The notes beneath the pieces were generated by a model. It had not been told where the DNA came from. It saw only the letters and a program-made list of their open reading frames with translations, and searched no databases. A program made the translations under genes and the position numbers. Shown here piece by piece: positions 1 to 9,700 of a stretch of DNA of 30,110 bases; the first letter of the stretch is position 1, and every line of letters begins with the position of its first letter. Source of the DNA: an uncultured Eubacteriales bacterium (GTDB taxonomy: Bacteria > Bacillota > Clostridia > Christensenellales > DTU072); contig CACXDF010000220.1 of NCBI GenBank assembly GCA_902766325.1, positions 1 through 30,110 of the forward strand, given 5' to 3'.

Positions 1-528
1 TATTTCCGTGTTCGCGCGGTCAAGGGCGAACGAAAGGGCAAGTATTCCGACTGGATCGAAAAGGAGATCGACGCATGGACTTTGTCGAAGCCCGTAGTCA
101 CCGTTAATACTACGACGATGCAGATCTCCTGGACGCCCGTTACCTATCGTTACGAGTACGATTATTCCAAGATCGTATCCGCATACGTTTATCAATACGC
201 CTGGAAGCCCGTGGACGACGAAGATGATAAATTGGAATGGAGAGACGATAAGTCCCTGACTAATTACGTCAGGTTGGATTCGTCTTTGTTGACGTTGAGC
301 GAGTATTTCGATTATCAGTTCAACGATTACGAATGGCCCGGGGATATCACTCTTTATTTTCGGGTGGCCGCGGTAAATCACGGTTACAGTACGCTCGGCG
401 GATTTTCCGATTACGTCGGCGATACGCCGGAAGAGCTTGCGCTCAGAAAGATATATAACGAAGTCGGAGAATACGGAGAGACCTCCGTTACGATAACGAA
501 AGAAATTTTTGACGCTTTATCGAAATAA
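1..528 (+). CDS. Fibronectin type III-like protein, C-terminal part (5'-truncated)
   Basis: The reading frame is open from base 1, so the gene begins upstream; the TTG at 82 is internal, not a start. The 175 visible residues contain the last strands of one fibronectin-III-like domain (YFRVRAVKGERKGKYSDW, residues 1-18), then a second one opening with LSKPVVTVNTTTMQISWTPV (residues 28-47) and closing with YFRVAAVNHGYSTLGGFSDY near residues 122-141. The W in the early strand and the repeated YFRVxAV near each domain end are typical of this fold. No membrane anchor or sorting motif follows the last domain, so any export or lipid anchor would have to be at the unseen N-terminus. It ends 26 bp before typA and is probably co-transcribed. 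The role is unknown; an extracellular binding or scaffold protein is an inference from the domain type. Confidence 0.75.
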   Translation, partial: YFRVRAVKGERKGKYSDWIEKEIDAWTLSKPVVTVNTTTMQISWTPVTYRYEYDYSKIVSAYVYQYAWKPVDDEDDKLEWRDDKSLTNYVRLDSSLLTLSEYFDYQFNDYEWPGDITLYFRVAAVNHGYSTLGGFSDYVGDTPEELALRKIYNEVGEYGETSVTITKEIFDALSK

Positions 529-554
529 AAGATAAAGTCAGGATAATATAATAT

Positions 555-2378
555 ATGAAAAGAGAAGATTTACGTAACATTGCCATTATCGCGCACGTCG
601 ACCACGGTAAGACGACGCTTGTAGACGCCATGCTGAAGCAGGGCGGCGTTTTTCGCGCCAATCAGGACGTGCCCACGTGCGTAATGGACAGCAACGATTT
701 GGAAAGAGAACGCGGGATCACTATTTTGGCGAAAAATACTTCCGCGGTATACAATAACGTTAAAATCAATATTGTCGATACCCCCGGACACGCCGATTTC
801 GGCGGCGAGGTGGAGCGCGTATTGAAAATGATCAACGGCGTTGTTTTGCTTGTAGACGCGTACGAAGGCCCCATGCCGCAAACGAGATTCGTTTTACAAA
901 AGGCCTTGGAAATGAACCATCGTATCATTATTTGCATCAACAAGATCGATAAACCGGGCGCAAGATGCCAAGAGGTTTTGAACGAAGTTTACGATCTTTT
1001 GATCGAATTGAACGCCAATGACGAACAGATCGACAGTCCCGTTATTTATTGCAGCGGTCGCGCGGGGACGGCTTCTTATTCGCAAGATGAGCCCGGTACC
1101 GACCTCAAACCGCTTTTCGAGACGATCATCAATCATATTGCGCCGCCGGAAGGGGATGAAAAGGGCGAATTACAGGTCCTTATTTCTTCCATCGACTATA
1201 ACGACTATGTCGGGCGTATCGCGATCGGACGTATTGAGCGCGGCGTGATGAGACAGAATATGGACGTTGTCGTCACCAATTATCATACGGATGAGAAATA
1301 CCGCGCCAAGATCGGGAATATTTATCAATTTTCGGGATTGGGCAAAACGACGGTAGAAACGGCCATGATGGGCGATATCGTCAGCTTCAGCGGTATAGAA
1401 AAGATCACGATCGGCGAAACGGTTTGTTCCCCCGCTTGCGTAGAACCCATTCCGTTCGTCAAGATCAGCGAACCGACCTTGCAGATGTCTTTTTCCGTAA
1501 ATGACAGTCCTTTTGCGGGAAGAGAGGGTAAATTCGTTACTTCCCGTCATTTGCGCGCGCGTTTGGAAAAAGAACTTCTTAAAGACGTTTCTTTGCGCGT
1601 CAGCGAGAAGAGCGCGGATGAATTCATCGTGAGCGGAAGAGGCGAAATACACCTTTCTATTTTGATCGAGAATATGCGCCGAGAAGGATACGAATTCCAG
1701 GTGGGAACGCCGCAAGTTATCAATAAAGTGGTCGATGGGGTTTTATGCGAACCGTTCGAGAAACTGGTTGTCGACGTGCCGACCGAGTATATCGGCGGCG
1801 TGATGGAAAACTTGGGGCGCAGACACGGCGAAATGGAAAATATGATCAATATGGGCGCGCGTACTAAATTGGAATACGTCATACCCGCTCGCGGATTACT
1901 CGGTTTCAGGAACGATTTTATGACCCTTACGCGCGGCGAAGGCATTATGAGCAGCGTATTCGATAGCTACGAGCCCCTGAAAGGCACCATTCTTCGTCGT
2001 TCGAGCGGCGCTCTCGTCGCGTGGGAAACGGGCGAAGCGGTCACATACGGCTTATATAACGCGCAAGAACGCGGTCAGCTCTTTATCGAGCCCGGAACGC
2101 CGGTCTATGCCGGTATGATCGTCGGTTATTCTCCCAAGCAGGACGATATTCCTGTCAACGTGTGCAAAAAGAAACACGTCACCAATATGCGCGCCGCGGG
2201 CAGCGACGAAGCGCTTACGCTCGAAACGCCCAGAAAACTCAGTTTGGAAGAATGTATAGAGTTTTTGAACGCGGACGAAATGCTGGAAGTTACGCCGAAG
2301 AGTTTGCGTCTTCGCAAGACCATTCTCGACCATGCCGAGAGAATGAGAAGACTGGTTCGTGAAAGAAACGGAAATTAA
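555..2378 (+). CDS. typA: Ribosome-binding translational GTPase TypA/BipA
   Basis: This is a translational GTPase of the EF-G/LepA superfamily that binds the 70S ribosome and affects 50S assembly and stress or cold adaptation (family knowledge). All G motifs are visible: AHVDHGKT (13-20), RGIT (53-56), DTPGH (75-79), NKID (129-132) and SGRAG (167-171). Domain II follows, then the EF-G-like domain III/V signatures (SGRGEIHLSILIENMRREGYE) and the TypA-specific C-terminal domain with ARGLLGFRNDFMTLTRG, the KKKHVTNMRAAGSDEA loop and a final KSLRLRKTILD segment. The length of 607 residues is the usual family size. The start is ATG 555, with AGGA at 540-543 eleven bases upstream. It lies between an FnIII-like gene (26 bp) and a membrane-protein gene (18 bp), so it is probably part of one transcript. 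Nothing is missing or truncated. Confidence 0.98.
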   Translation: MKREDLRNIAIIAHVDHGKTTLVDAMLKQGGVFRANQDVPTCVMDSNDLERERGITILAKNTSAVYNNVKINIVDTPGHADFGGEVERVLKMINGVVLLVDAYEGPMPQTRFVLQKALEMNHRIIICINKIDKPGARCQEVLNEVYDLLIELNANDEQIDSPVIYCSGRAGTASYSQDEPGTDLKPLFETIINHIAPPEGDEKGELQVLISSIDYNDYVGRIAIGRIERGVMRQNMDVVVTNYHTDEKYRAKIGNIYQFSGLGKTTVETAMMGDIVSFSGIEKITIGETVCSPACVEPIPFVKISEPTLQMSFSVNDSPFAGREGKFVTSRHLRARLEKELLKDVSLRVSEKSADEFIVSGRGEIHLSILIENMRREGYEFQVGTPQVINKVVDGVLCEPFEKLVVDVPTEYIGGVMENLGRRHGEMENMINMGARTKLEYVIPARGLLGFRNDFMTLTRGEGIMSSVFDSYEPLKGTILRRSSGALVAWETGEAVTYGLYNAQERGQLFIEPGTPVYAGMIVGYSPKQDDIPVNVCKKKHVTNMRAAGSDEALTLETPRKLSLEECIEFLNADEMLEVTPKSLRLRKTILDHAERMRRLVRERNGN

Positions 2379-2396
2379 TAACAACAGGAGAGGATT

Positions 2397-3542
2397 ATGG
2401 CTAAAAAAGGGAAGAGTTCCTACATGAAAATGCAACAGGGCGCACAGCGTTCTTCCAACGTTCGCACCAAGCAGGAAAAAGCTCCGCAGGGTGGAAAGCA
2501 GAACGCCGGACAATATCAGCAGAACAAAAGAGCTCAAAAAAAAGCGCTCGGCTTGATGGAACGGTTGTCGTTTTATCCGGAATACAGAAGAGACGGCGGT
2601 ACGACTCCGCCGCTTGAAGAAGGTTTAGGCCGTTTTAAGTACTTCTGGTCGGTCGGAAGGCGCAGAAACTCGTCCATTTTGATCGCAAACCTCATGTTTA
2701 TTTTGTTTGCTTTGCCCCTTGTCGCTCTTATTGTGACCGTGACTGTGGCCGGAGTAGAAAATATCGCGTATTTTCTTGAAAAGATGACCGCGCCTTACCT
2801 TATGACGAACGTAGGCTTCGGTATATCCGATTCGGCATATACTTTTGCCGACGTGTCGCGTTATATATCCAACGTCTACTACATCGTTTTCGCCATTGCG
2901 GGCGCCGCCGTATTTATTATGAGCATCGGATTGTCCGGTATGATGCCGCTTTGTATGAATTTTATTTTGGGAGATACTTTCTTCTCGAAAAAGGATAACT
3001 ACGGAAACGACGTTCCTCGCGCGATAAAAGAATTCTTCTGGGGCGTAAAAAGGTATTGGTGGCAATTCATGATCGTGGGGGCCATGATGCTTGTTTTGGT
3101 CGCCGGGATCGGTAACGTCTTCGTTTATTTTATTTCTTCCTTTAAATTGGGCGAAGCCGGAGTAGGCCATTGGTTTATGATCATTTTTGCCGGTATAATC
3201 GCGTTGTTCGGGCTGATGTATCTGTTGCATCTGATGCCGACTATCGTTTTGTACGATATGCCGTTCAAAAACAAAATGAAAAACTCTTTGGTGTTCACGT
3301 TCCAAATGTTTGTGCAGAATCTTTTGATCGTTGCGGTTTTTTCGGTACCGTTTATTTTGCTCGCGCTTACGAATACGATCGTATCCGCCATCGTTCTCGC
3401 CGTTCTTTTGGTGTACGGCAGTAAGTATTATTGTCTTACGATGTGCAACTACGAGCAGTATCTTTCCGAAAAGATCATCGTGCCGGTTTATAATGCGAAA
3501 TTCAACCCCGTCAAGCAAAAGAAAAACAAGAAAGCGAAATAA
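2397..3542 (+). CDS. Multi-pass membrane protein, DUF624/YesL-like
   Basis: This is a 381-residue integral membrane protein of unknown biochemical role. Residues 1-75 are hydrophilic, Lys/Gln-rich and likely cytoplasmic. Hydrophobic segments lie near 93-119, 160-189, 224-246, 258-284 and 306-341, followed by a Lys-rich tail. The segment RFKYFWSVGRRRNSSILIAN followed by LMFILFALPLV (about 79-109) and the later aromatic helix EFFWGVKRYWWQF resemble the DUF624/YesL family, whose members often sit near carbohydrate-uptake or surface genes, but here the neighbour is typA. The family assignment is by motif resemblance only. ATG 2397 is preceded by a strong AGGAGAGGA (2386-2394). The gene ends 31 bp before an intrinsic terminator and is the last gene of the operon. 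Confidence 0.8.
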   Translation: MAKKGKSSYMKMQQGAQRSSNVRTKQEKAPQGGKQNAGQYQQNKRAQKKALGLMERLSFYPEYRRDGGTTPPLEEGLGRFKYFWSVGRRRNSSILIANLMFILFALPLVALIVTVTVAGVENIAYFLEKMTAPYLMTNVGFGISDSAYTFADVSRYISNVYYIVFAIAGAAVFIMSIGLSGMMPLCMNFILGDTFFSKKDNYGNDVPRAIKEFFWGVKRYWWQFMIVGAMMLVLVAGIGNVFVYFISSFKLGEAGVGHWFMIIFAGIIALFGLMYLLHLMPTIVLYDMPFKNKMKNSLVFTFQMFVQNLLIVAVFSVPFILLALTNTIVSAIVLAVLLVYGSKYYCLTMCNYEQYLSEKIIVPVYNAKFNPVKQKKNKKAK

Positions 3543-3573
3543 TTTTTGCACGTTTTTAAATATAAGTGCTTTC

Positions 3574-3602
3574 AAAAAACGCTCTTTTCGAGCGTTTTTT
3601 TT
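3574..3602 (+). terminator. Rho-independent terminator of the typA operon
   Basis: A perfect 11-bp inverted repeat (AAAAAACGCTC at 3574-3584 with GAGCGTTTTTT at 3590-3600) encloses a 5-nt loop and runs into a total T-tract of eight. It lies 31 bp after the membrane-protein stop codon and separates it from the promoter at 3644. Confidence 0.93.
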
Positions 3603-3643
3603 ATCATATGCCTTTCTTAAGGCTTAAAATCCGAGATTGCTCA

Positions 3644-3672
3644 TTGACAAGCATATGCTTTACATTTATAAT
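3644..3672 (+). promoter_or_regulatory. Consensus sigma-A/sigma-70 promoter for the surface-protein operon
   Basis: TTGACA at 3644-3649 and TATAAT at 3667-3672 both match the consensus perfectly and are separated by exactly 17 bp. Transcription would start near 3679-3680, giving a 5' leader of roughly 43 nt before ATG 3723. It sits directly after the upstream terminator, as expected for an independent transcription unit. Confidence 0.92.
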
Positions 3673-3681
3673 ATAAATGTA
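3649..3681. promoter_or_regulatory. Two abutting dyad-symmetric sequences over the promoter (possible operators)
   Basis: A perfect 12-bp palindrome, AAGCATATGCTT, fills 3649-3660 inside the -35/-10 spacer. Directly beside it, 3661-3681 is a perfect dyad with 9-bp arms (TACATTTAT and ATAAATGTA) around a 3-nt centre that includes part of the -10 box. Together they cover 33 contiguous bases of the core promoter, where a bound repressor would block RNA polymerase. The symmetry is seen directly; operator function is inferred, and AT-rich promoter DNA can produce dyads by chance. Confidence 0.45.
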
Positions 3682-3713
3682 TAGGTAGGCTCAAAGTTAT
3701 TTTCTCGCATCTT

Positions 3714-3719
3714 GGAGGG
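3714..3719 (+). promoter_or_regulatory. Ribosome binding site GGAGGG
   Basis: GGAGGG lies 3 bases before ATG 3723 (4 if counted from GGAGG). It fixes the start of the giant surface protein, whose N-terminus is then a Lys-rich stretch followed by a hydrophobic signal segment. Confidence 0.85.
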
Positions 3720-3722
3720 TAT

Positions 3723-6700
3723 ATGAAAAAAAACAAAATAAACAGTCCCGCAAAAGTTATTATCGCGATCGCGGTGGTTTTTCTTTTATTGCTGATCGTT
3801 TTTTTAGGGACTTCAAAACGCGCGTTGGAAAATAATCCTACCGAGATCGCTCATGCCGAGGCAGTCAAAGCAACGAGCGGAAGAATAACTTTTTCTTTTG
3901 AAGAACCCCAATTGATCCATTCAAACGGAAGCGAATATCAGCTGGGCGAACCCGTTTACGTCGATCTTGCGACGGAAAGCGATTGGATCGGTAATATCGT
4001 TGATAACTTCCGTACCAGTATTTCTTATTCTTCGACGGAGTATACCGTTAACAGACCTGCTTATTATAACGCCGCATCCGGTTCTCCCACCTCGTATTTT
4101 AAGCGTAACAATTATACGGACAGCGAGGATAAAACCAGATCGTGGAGCGTCAGAGATGTATTGGAAATCAGATCCGACAACGGCGCAACGCCCATCAGCG
4201 GGAATCATCCGATCAATAACGGTTCTTCTTACGTTTCCGCCGTCGCGAGAGGCGAGGTCATGAGTTTTTATTGCGAAACTTGTCACGCGAATAAATCCGC
4301 CTCTGAGATACAATATCACGTTTGTTCCGCGTGCCACGCACAACTGACGGCCGTCGGGACGGCGAATAATAACAAGTACGCCGTTAAATGTTCGAATACA
4401 TCGTGCCCGAATAATAATAAAATTTTCATGACGGGAAACGTTTGTCCCGGATGTGGCGGAACTACTACGATCAGCAATGGGATCAAAACCTGTACTCGAT
4501 CTACTTGCGCGTTGCGGAACAAAGAGTTTATCGATTATTACGATAATACCGTCGTTCTTTGTAATAACGGGCACACGATCACGCCCTCCCATCCCGGTAC
4601 CGAGACCGAACCGTGGGAAAAATTCAAAGTCGAAACGCCGAAAGATATCGGCGACGCCGAACACTTTAAGCTTTCCGTCGCTTCGCTTAAGATCAGCGGC
4701 TACGATTGGACGGGCAAAAAGATCACCAACAAAGAGATTTACGACGGAACGGACCTTACTGACGACGTGCTCGCCGGCATATATTACGTATCGTACGTCA
4801 AGTTCAATTTAACGGCAGACGTCGAATATTACAGCGGTTATTCTTATTGCGATCTGGATTGCTACCAGTCTTATTATGATTTGGAGGGAAACGACGGTTC
4901 TTCCATAAAGAACTTTTGGATCGAATGTTCCCCTACGACTACTCACGCCTCTTTTAACGCTAATTCTTTCGGAAATAAGTTGGAATATACTTATGCGCAA
5001 GGCAAGATGCCGATCGTTTGCACCTCTTCGATCGTTCTTGATAGTACGAAAATCTCGCAAAGAGTAAATAATAATCTCGTAAACGTCGACGACTATGTCG
5101 CAGTATACAATCCATCGATCAATTGGTCGGATAAAATCGGTTTGTACAAGTCGACGTCTTTCGATATACCCGGAGAGTTCCATTACAGTTTGGGCCTTGT
5201 TGATCGTGCTCCTTTTACTTTAAAAAAGGGGATTACCAACTCGGAAATACCGAACTCAACCCTGAACGTTCCGCTCGGAGATGGGACGGTAGCCGATTTT
5301 CTTAAAATCGAATGGTATCATGATGCTAAGTTGAATAATCCTGTAGACGATAATAGCGTGGTGGAAAGTGGCGATTATTATATAGTGATTCTTCCGACGG
5401 GAGGTTCGGATAGTAACTTCAATTTGAATTTAATTAATAATTATACCGGAGAAAGCGGTTTTGATTTCAAGAAGAATTTAATTCGTTTTATATATTCCGA
5501 CGGGACCAATATGCAAGAAATAACAGATGTGACGCAAAACGGCGTTACTTCCGTTTACGTGCAACACTTTTGTGTGTCAAAAACCAAATTAAAGGTAGAC
5601 GTAGTCAATAATTATGGCGGACAGTTGATCGCAACCAGCAAAATGTTTGAAAGGTATTATGATAAGATACCGTTAACAGGTTTAAACGCCGGAAGTGATT
5701 TGCCTTCCGATATAATGTATTATCAACAAATTCCGGAAGGTTCCGGCAATTATGTGCTGCAAGGCAATATCGATGACAACGGTACTTTTACGCCGGGTCA
5801 TTATTCTCCGGGAGTCGTTTATTATACGCAAGACGGTACGGAAGATAATCCCGTTTACGTTAAGGTTCCGTTATCGGGATTGACTGTCAATAACGAACTC
5901 CCGACCGATATGGTTTTTTATAAAAAAGGACTTGATGATAATTATATACCGATTCGGCAATATATCAACGATGAAATTTATACGCTGAATTATACTGCAA
6001 TGAAGAATGCCGCTGAGCTTTTTCAAAGAACGGTAAAAGAAGATTTGTCTAAGAGCGCTTGGACGGAAAAGATGGGTGGCTTTGCGCACGATTACCCATA
6101 CTATGATTTGAACACGTTTAGTTTTAGCGGAACTATGTTTCCCGATCCCAATCCGGGCGTTTATGATAGTTTGATTCTATCGGTTTCGTTTAATGATTCT
6201 TCCTTTAATAATAACTATTGCATTGAACTTGGCGAGTTTGATAATTATGGGAACTGGAATCCCTATTCGTACGTAGAAACGGAAAATCAATCGTATTTTT
6301 TGGGCAGTTTTGTTGATCCGGAAAGCGGAATGATACATTATCAATACAGATTTTTTCATCCGGAAGGAAATAAATTCACAGTATATTCGCCTCCGGTCGA
6401 AATCACCGTCGACGAGCAGTTCGGGCATACGTTTTCTTACGGCGAGATATTTGATTATACCGAGATAGACACGTCGATATTCGGGTTGGAAGGAGAAGTC
6501 GCCTACGACGCCGTCAACGATTATTATACTTTCGGTTCCGCCGATTGGGTCATTAAGATCGTCAATAATAAAAACGACGCCGTATCGATGGAGAATAAGA
6601 ACGTTATTTATATCGTCGCTTCTTTCTATATTTTGAGCGACGAGCTTTCTTACGGATATCAGGACGGCTATGTCAGTAAAGCGGAGGAAGGACTTTACGA

Positions 6701-9700
6701 ATCCCGGTATTACAGAATATATACCAACAGATTGTATCCGTTCTCTTATAACGAGGATTCGCAATCCTATTCCGACGGCGGAAGGTACTTTTTGTCTTAT
6801 TACGTTATGGCAAAGCCCATCAGCGGCGACGCAACGTATATTCCCACCGGCGACGGTCTTACGGCCGTATGGGACGTTGCCGCCGATAATCCGAATCCCA
6901 TCGATCATACGAAAACGGCGGACGAAAGACTGGTCGACGCCTTGGTCGCTTTCCGAATGGAAGATCCGTTCAATGCAAATCCGTACGAGATCAACATAAA
7001 TAAACTGGACGTGTATTATAACGTCGTCGACTACGCTCCCGAAAAGTATTACGACGGGACCAACGCGGTATATGCGCCCAACTACATCGCGGCCGTCGGC
7101 GGCAAAGATTATTTTGCCGGCGCGACGATAAGCAGAGATCCGGGCGACACCATATTCTACGAATACGACGAAGGAACCGATCGTTATTACGAAACGCTTG
7201 ACACTGTTTTCGGTAATTCTAAAACCTACTATATCGTTTCGCGGTTCAAACCGGCGGTAAAGGGATCGGATTATACCGCCGGAGCGACGGTGTCGAGTAA
7301 CAGCAAGGTATTCTACGAATATTTTTCCGTAGACGGACAGTACTATCAAACGAGAGACGAAGTTTTCTCCGGATCGAAAGAATACTACCTTAAGTTGCCG
7401 AATCGGAGTTGCGAACTGGAGTTGTTTGTTCTGGATCCGACTACGACCTTTACGCCGAGAGAAGCGCGGAACGAGCAGGGAGAGACCCATCTTTGCCATT
7501 CTGTTCTGGAATACGATTTATTTACCTATTTCGAGAGCATTGCGTGGATCAGCTATCAAAACGAACGCATCGGGGATCAATCGATCATTCTGAACGGCGA
7601 GATCGATAGCATGACCGGAGAACTCATGTATTTTACTTCGCATTTTACCGGGTCTCAGACCGAACCGAATAATGCGATACGCAGTTATAAAGTAAAAGAA
7701 TCTCTGTTTTATCGCAACGTAGAGCAGAGCGATTTCTGCGGTGTTATCAAGCCGCTTAGTCTTCGCGTGACCGTTTTGCCCGATCTCGAAAGACTTGCCA
7801 GCGATCAGGAAGGATATTCGCCCGCATATTATTCCCGTCCGTATCATTCGTTCTCCGGCGTTGCGATCATGGTCGCCGATCATAACGCAACCGACGCTTC
7901 CGGACAACACAATATGACGAATGTGTATAAGGAAAACGCTCTTTATCCGGTTTCCGACAGCGAATTGGCGTTAAGGCCGGAATTGGCGGACTACTATTAT
8001 GCTTATTATCTGGACGCAGATGATTTCAGACATGTGATCGGATTTGTTTTTTACGGCGATATGCTGAGGATCGCATCTGAAAGAAAAATCAAGTTTATTC
8101 GATTGAAAATAGAAGACGGTTTCTTGGAGAACGAGGGCTTCTATTGGCAGGGCGAAGCCGGATTCGGCGATTGGCAATTCCCGGTGGGTTATAAAGATTT
8201 CCTGTATAATCCGATTATCGGCGAAAGCGACGCTTTAACGCGCGATAAAGAAAAAGATTTTATTTACTGGTATAACGCCGGTAAGGCCGACGCCGCCGCC
8301 GGGATCAACGGCGCCACGGCGGTGCCCATCGGTTACGATACCGCCTACAACGGTTCGGACGTGAGCGATTTTTATATTCTGCATCTTGATTATGAATACT
8401 CCGTAACAAACTACGTTATTACGTATTTCAATGCGGGAGCCGAAACGACGGACTATAAAGCGGACAGCTGGTTCACGTTTGCGGTCACAAAAGCGATTCT
8501 GACCCCGGAAGATATCGATCTTATCATATTGCCGGACGAAAACCCGTCCGTCGGGAAATATCTTCAATACAATTCGTGCAGCCATTACACCGATATCGTT
8601 ATGGCGGAACCGAATCTGACGTACGTTACGTTCTACGGACATCCCGAATTGTCCGATTTCTATAATTACGACGCGACGACGGGGACTTTCTCGGGCGCAT
8701 TCTGCGATACCTTAGAACTTACTTATCAGGGCGTTTTGGCAAAAACTCAATATCAATTACGCGGTTGGATCATCGATACTTACGTTTCGGGCGGTGTTTC
8801 TTACGACAACCTACGCGGAACTTCGCTTTTGACGCGGATCGACAGAAACAATAATCTGCCCGACTTTGATTTCGACAGTATCGTGTTGAAAAAAGGTAAT
8901 TATAACAGAGACGGACGGTTTTTGACCGTGATCAGCTTTACGTATAAAACACCGGACGGAAACGTCACCGTCACGGGCGACGATATTACGGATAAAATGA
9001 AATCCTTTACTTTGGCGGGAACGTACGTCGTCGGCATTACTATCCCCGAGTCGTCAAACTACAGCGCGGTCAAGGGCGCGACGATGGAGTTCACCGTTTC
9101 TTCCGCAACCGTTCGCGTTTATACTACGGTGGCGTCTCGTAAGTATATGGAGGAATACGACGAAACAAAGGAGATCGGCTTTGTCGATTCTTCTCCGTCG
9201 AGGATGATCTTCGTCGATTCCGAAGAAGAACTTGAGACCTACGAAGCCTATATTGACGCCGACAACGGCGAAATCTATTTGGACAAAGCGAGCATTCCGA
9301 GCGGACGCGCTTATTATAAAGTTTACGTTTATCATAATCCGTTCGTACTTGCTACCGGTACGTTCTCCGCGGGAACGCTTTATTATCAACTGAGGAACGG
9401 CGTTTACGAAAACGCTACCGTAACGGTCGGCAACACCATTCCCGCAAACAGTTATTACGTTAAATCGTCGAACAAGTCCGATTGGACGTATGATATTGAC
9501 ACGACTTACGTTATTTATTGCGGTATCCAGCACCGGGACGGTATCGCTTCCAATCCGTTGGAAACGTTCGGCGTACAAGACGCTTATGCTTCCGTTCGGA
9601 ACAACATCGAGTCTTTCTTACAAAAGGACGGTCAGGATCGATTGATCGACGAAGCCAGGATATACGGTCGGGAAAACATCGTCGGACTCCCGGAAGTAGC

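Noticed and set aside
82..528. TTG at 82 as the start of a complete 148-residue protein
   Set aside because: The frame is open to base 1 and upstream codons encode the end of another fibronectin-III-like domain (YFRVRAVKGERKG), so TTG 82 is internal Leu in a truncated gene.
3723..3737. A8 run at the start of the giant gene (codons 2-4) as a phase-variation or frameshift site
   Set aside because: Eight A residues encoding Lys-Lys-Asn are common in signal-peptide starts. There is no sign of an alternative frame that would be productive, so nothing here supports switching.
6177..7499. Minus-strand open frame of 440 codons
   Set aside because: It is in antisense register to the 3,722-residue protein, with the same codon-avoidance explanation and the same Arg/Ile/Val-rich composition.
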